Shown one piece after another: positions 62,273-64,000 of a stretch of DNA of 64,000 bases. The stretch spans positions 186,001 through 250,000 of the forward strand of contig BCGN01000009.1 of NCBI GenBank assembly GCA_001599295.1, written 5' to 3'. A program made the translations under genes and the position numbers. How positions within the stretch are numbered: the first letter of the stretch is position 1; each line of letters begins with the position of its first letter. The notes beneath the pieces are model-generated. The model saw nothing but the letters and a program-made list of their open reading frames with translations. It ran no database searches and was not told where the DNA came from. Source of the DNA: Sporopachydermia quercuum. Lineage: Eukaryota; Ascomycota; Sporopachydermiomycetes; Sporopachydermiales; Sporopachydermiaceae.

Positions 62273-63744
62273 ATGGGTACTAGTTGGTGATTCATTGAGT
62301 ATATAAATATAAATGGTTCTGGCAGTAACTTCTATTTTGTAGAAATAGTATTGTCTGAATTTATGGTTGAGTGTCGTAATGTCTATGGTTATNAGCTTTT
62401 AGTTTCAGTGTATAATGTGAATGCCAGCAATGGTTGCTCGATTTGGTTATTGTTATGCGTAAGAATGAAGACTTTCCAGCGAAACCTCTCCAAGTGACAT
62501 GAAACGATGAGCAAGCGTATCAAATTACACCTCCCATTTGATCTTGTATAAGCATTCAATGAATTAGACAGAATAGTTTTGAGTTATAAAGTAGAATGAA
62601 ATCAACATTGGTATTTATTTTGGTTCGAAAAAGTGTTCCAGCATTCATTATGATAATAGCATATGACCATGAAATTTCTATCGTTGTATCACGTGATATC
62701 TACTATTTTGATCTCTTACTATGTAACGAAAAGAAAGCAGATGTACTTTGGATATATAATATAACCAAGCCCATCTTTTAGTAAGCTCAAAAAACTTTAC
62801 TGTAAACAAACCGACACAAAACTGTATGACTCTAAGAATCTCATTTGGTGAGTAACCTAGGATTGGTCTCAACGGATATTTTGTTAGGTTCGAGAAACCT
62901 TGTTAGGTTATATCAGGGATGTATGTTCGGTTGGTTGGTAGGAAAGAAACACTATTTCTTCAGTCAATTATCTAGCAAATAAATAGATTACAATTTCTTC
63001 CAATGAATATAGTTCTTATGTTTCTGAATATTTTTCGTTTCACCTTCAATTTCTTTCGTCATACCAAACTGAACAGTGTTGGCTTCATCATAAATCGTCC
63101 AATAATCACAGTAATTTCAGTTTCAGAGATTATACCCGTCAACCTTTGACATATAACTTACGATTGATTTAATNAAATTGCATTCTCTCGCTTCATAAAA
63201 ATCTAGAGCTGGTATGAAAACGTATCATTTACTCTTCTTCCGTGTGTTCCCTATACCGTATTTTCGTTCCTGNAGGATCGATCTAGTGACAGTTCCTTCA
63301 AGAATAGGTTTACCATGATTACGTATTTATTATTACATAATCGAAATATATATTTTCATCTTCAGAATCAAGAACTCAAACACCTAAAGATAAATCTTAA
63401 CCACACATTCAATAAAAGTACTAGNTGAATATAACGAAGAGTGGAAAAATTGATAGCAACAATATTGAATCCGGTATTAAATCACCGAGAATTAAGGCTT
63501 GATATGTGATCTGAAATCGGCGTGACTTAATTACTATTTGTGGAGTTGGCAATTCCCGAAATTCATCTCATTGGCTTGATTCTCGCCTTAACCGTGACTG
63601 CTAACTGTTTACTTCATCGACAGACAATTGAGCTGCTCTAAATAACAAGCCACAGAACATAAACCATTAGAAAGCTAAGCCGCAACAGCCTCATATACTC
63701 CTCCTATCCTTCTTGCCCCTCATTTCACTTCCTGATCCGCTACA
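62273..63744. promoter_or_regulatory. RPA49-DOP1 spacer
   Basis: About 1.47 kb, no gene supported. A palindromic CACGTG word lies at 62690-62695 in context TATCACGTGATA. Ambiguous bases at 62393, 63174, 63273 and 63425. Confidence 0.4.
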
Positions 63745-64000
63745 ATGTCTGGATCGCCCCAAAACTCAGCACTCCTTTCATCAGTCCCCACTCCCTTATC
63801 GTTCATCCCGTCAAAAGCCTCCGACAAACTACACAACGACTCAAAAAGTAAGCGCTATATCACTGCAATCGAGAGAGCCTTAACATTATTTGATGCTGTG
63901 GAAGAATGGGCCGACTACATCTCCTTTTTAGGCAAACTACTAAAGGCTTTGCGCCAACATACGGACCATTGGATTCCTTCCGATAATTTGGTTTCAGCTA
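63745..64000 (+). CDS. DOP1: Dopey family protein Dop1, N-terminal part
   Basis: The first 85 residues of a protein cut by the window end. After a Ser/Pro-rich start, ITAIERALTLFDAVEEWADY followed by SFLGKLLKALRQ matches the Dopey N-terminal domain (yeast VERALERFDSVTEWADYIASLGKLLKAL). Dop1 is a large essential protein that works with Neo1 and Mon2 in endosome-Golgi traffic. A GTAAGC word at about 63847 is inside conserved coding sequence and is not used as a donor. Confidence 0.92.
   Translation, partial: MSGSPQNSALLSSVPTPLSFIPSKASDKLHNDSKSKRYITAIERALTLFDAVEEWADYISFLGKLLKALRQHTDHWIPSDNLVSA

Noticed and set aside
63842-63852. GTAAGC donor near the start of DOP1
   Set aside because: The sequence reads straight through into the conserved Dopey N-terminal motif, so it is coding.
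1-64000. Transposons, LTR elements, integrated viral genes, CRISPR arrays
   Set aside because: No reverse transcriptase, transposase, capsid or polymerase motif, no long terminal or inverted repeats, and no regular repeat-spacer array was seen on either strand. The zinc knuckles at 35625-36164 belong to GIS2, not to a gag protein.

Overview
The window is nuclear DNA from a budding yeast (Saccharomycotina). It is AT-rich and gene-dense, and carries yeast-type tRNA genes. Its short introns have GTATGT/GTAAGT-like donors and CTAAC branch sites. Almost every recognisable protein has a Saccharomyces cerevisiae counterpart. CTG encodes leucine: the invariant Leu of the dihydropteroate-synthase motif MGILNATP is written CTG at 33968-33970. 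This argues against the CUG-Ser and CUG-Ala clades. The species cannot be named from sequence alone.

Layout. 1-501: 3' end of an unrecognised gene. 1772-4298: two unrecognised one-membrane-span proteins. 4946-5033: intron-containing tRNA-Lys(UUU). 5424-17610: DOA10/SSM4 ER ubiquitin ligase, CDC26 (APC/C), IRR1/SCC3 (cohesin) and EMC5. 18239-18319: tRNA-Ser(AGA). 18846-29458: GCS1/SPS18-type ArfGAP divergent from SPS19, then PSY2 and NNR1. 29975-41713: COQ6, FOL1, GIS2, RTC4, MRPL17 and TEX1. 42047-53176: NRD1, CRS1 and RAD50. 55022-60240: an LCAT-like lipase-fold protein convergent with JJJ3/DPH4. 60834-64000: RPA49 and the start of DOP1.

Many genes are housekeeping functions whose neighbourhoods match S. 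cerevisiae: SSM4-IRR1-EMC5 (chr IX); SPS18/SPS19-PSY2-NNR1 and FOL1-GIS2-RTC4-MRPL17-TEX1-NRD1-RAD50-RPA49-CRS1 (chr XIV); JJJ3-YJR098C (chr X). Gene order and strands are partly shuffled within blocks.

Ten of about 23 protein genes need splicing, 14 introns in all. Several first exons are very short (5, 15 and 48 coding bases) and were rebuilt here by joining donor, branch and acceptor signals to conserved protein sequence. I saw no convincing transposon, virus-derived element, CRISPR array or gene cluster of a novel system. The most interesting leads are the splicing architecture, the divergent GCS1/SPS19 promoter, a possible mitochondrial isoform exon of CRS1, the acidic tail on DOA10, and the LPxY membrane protein.
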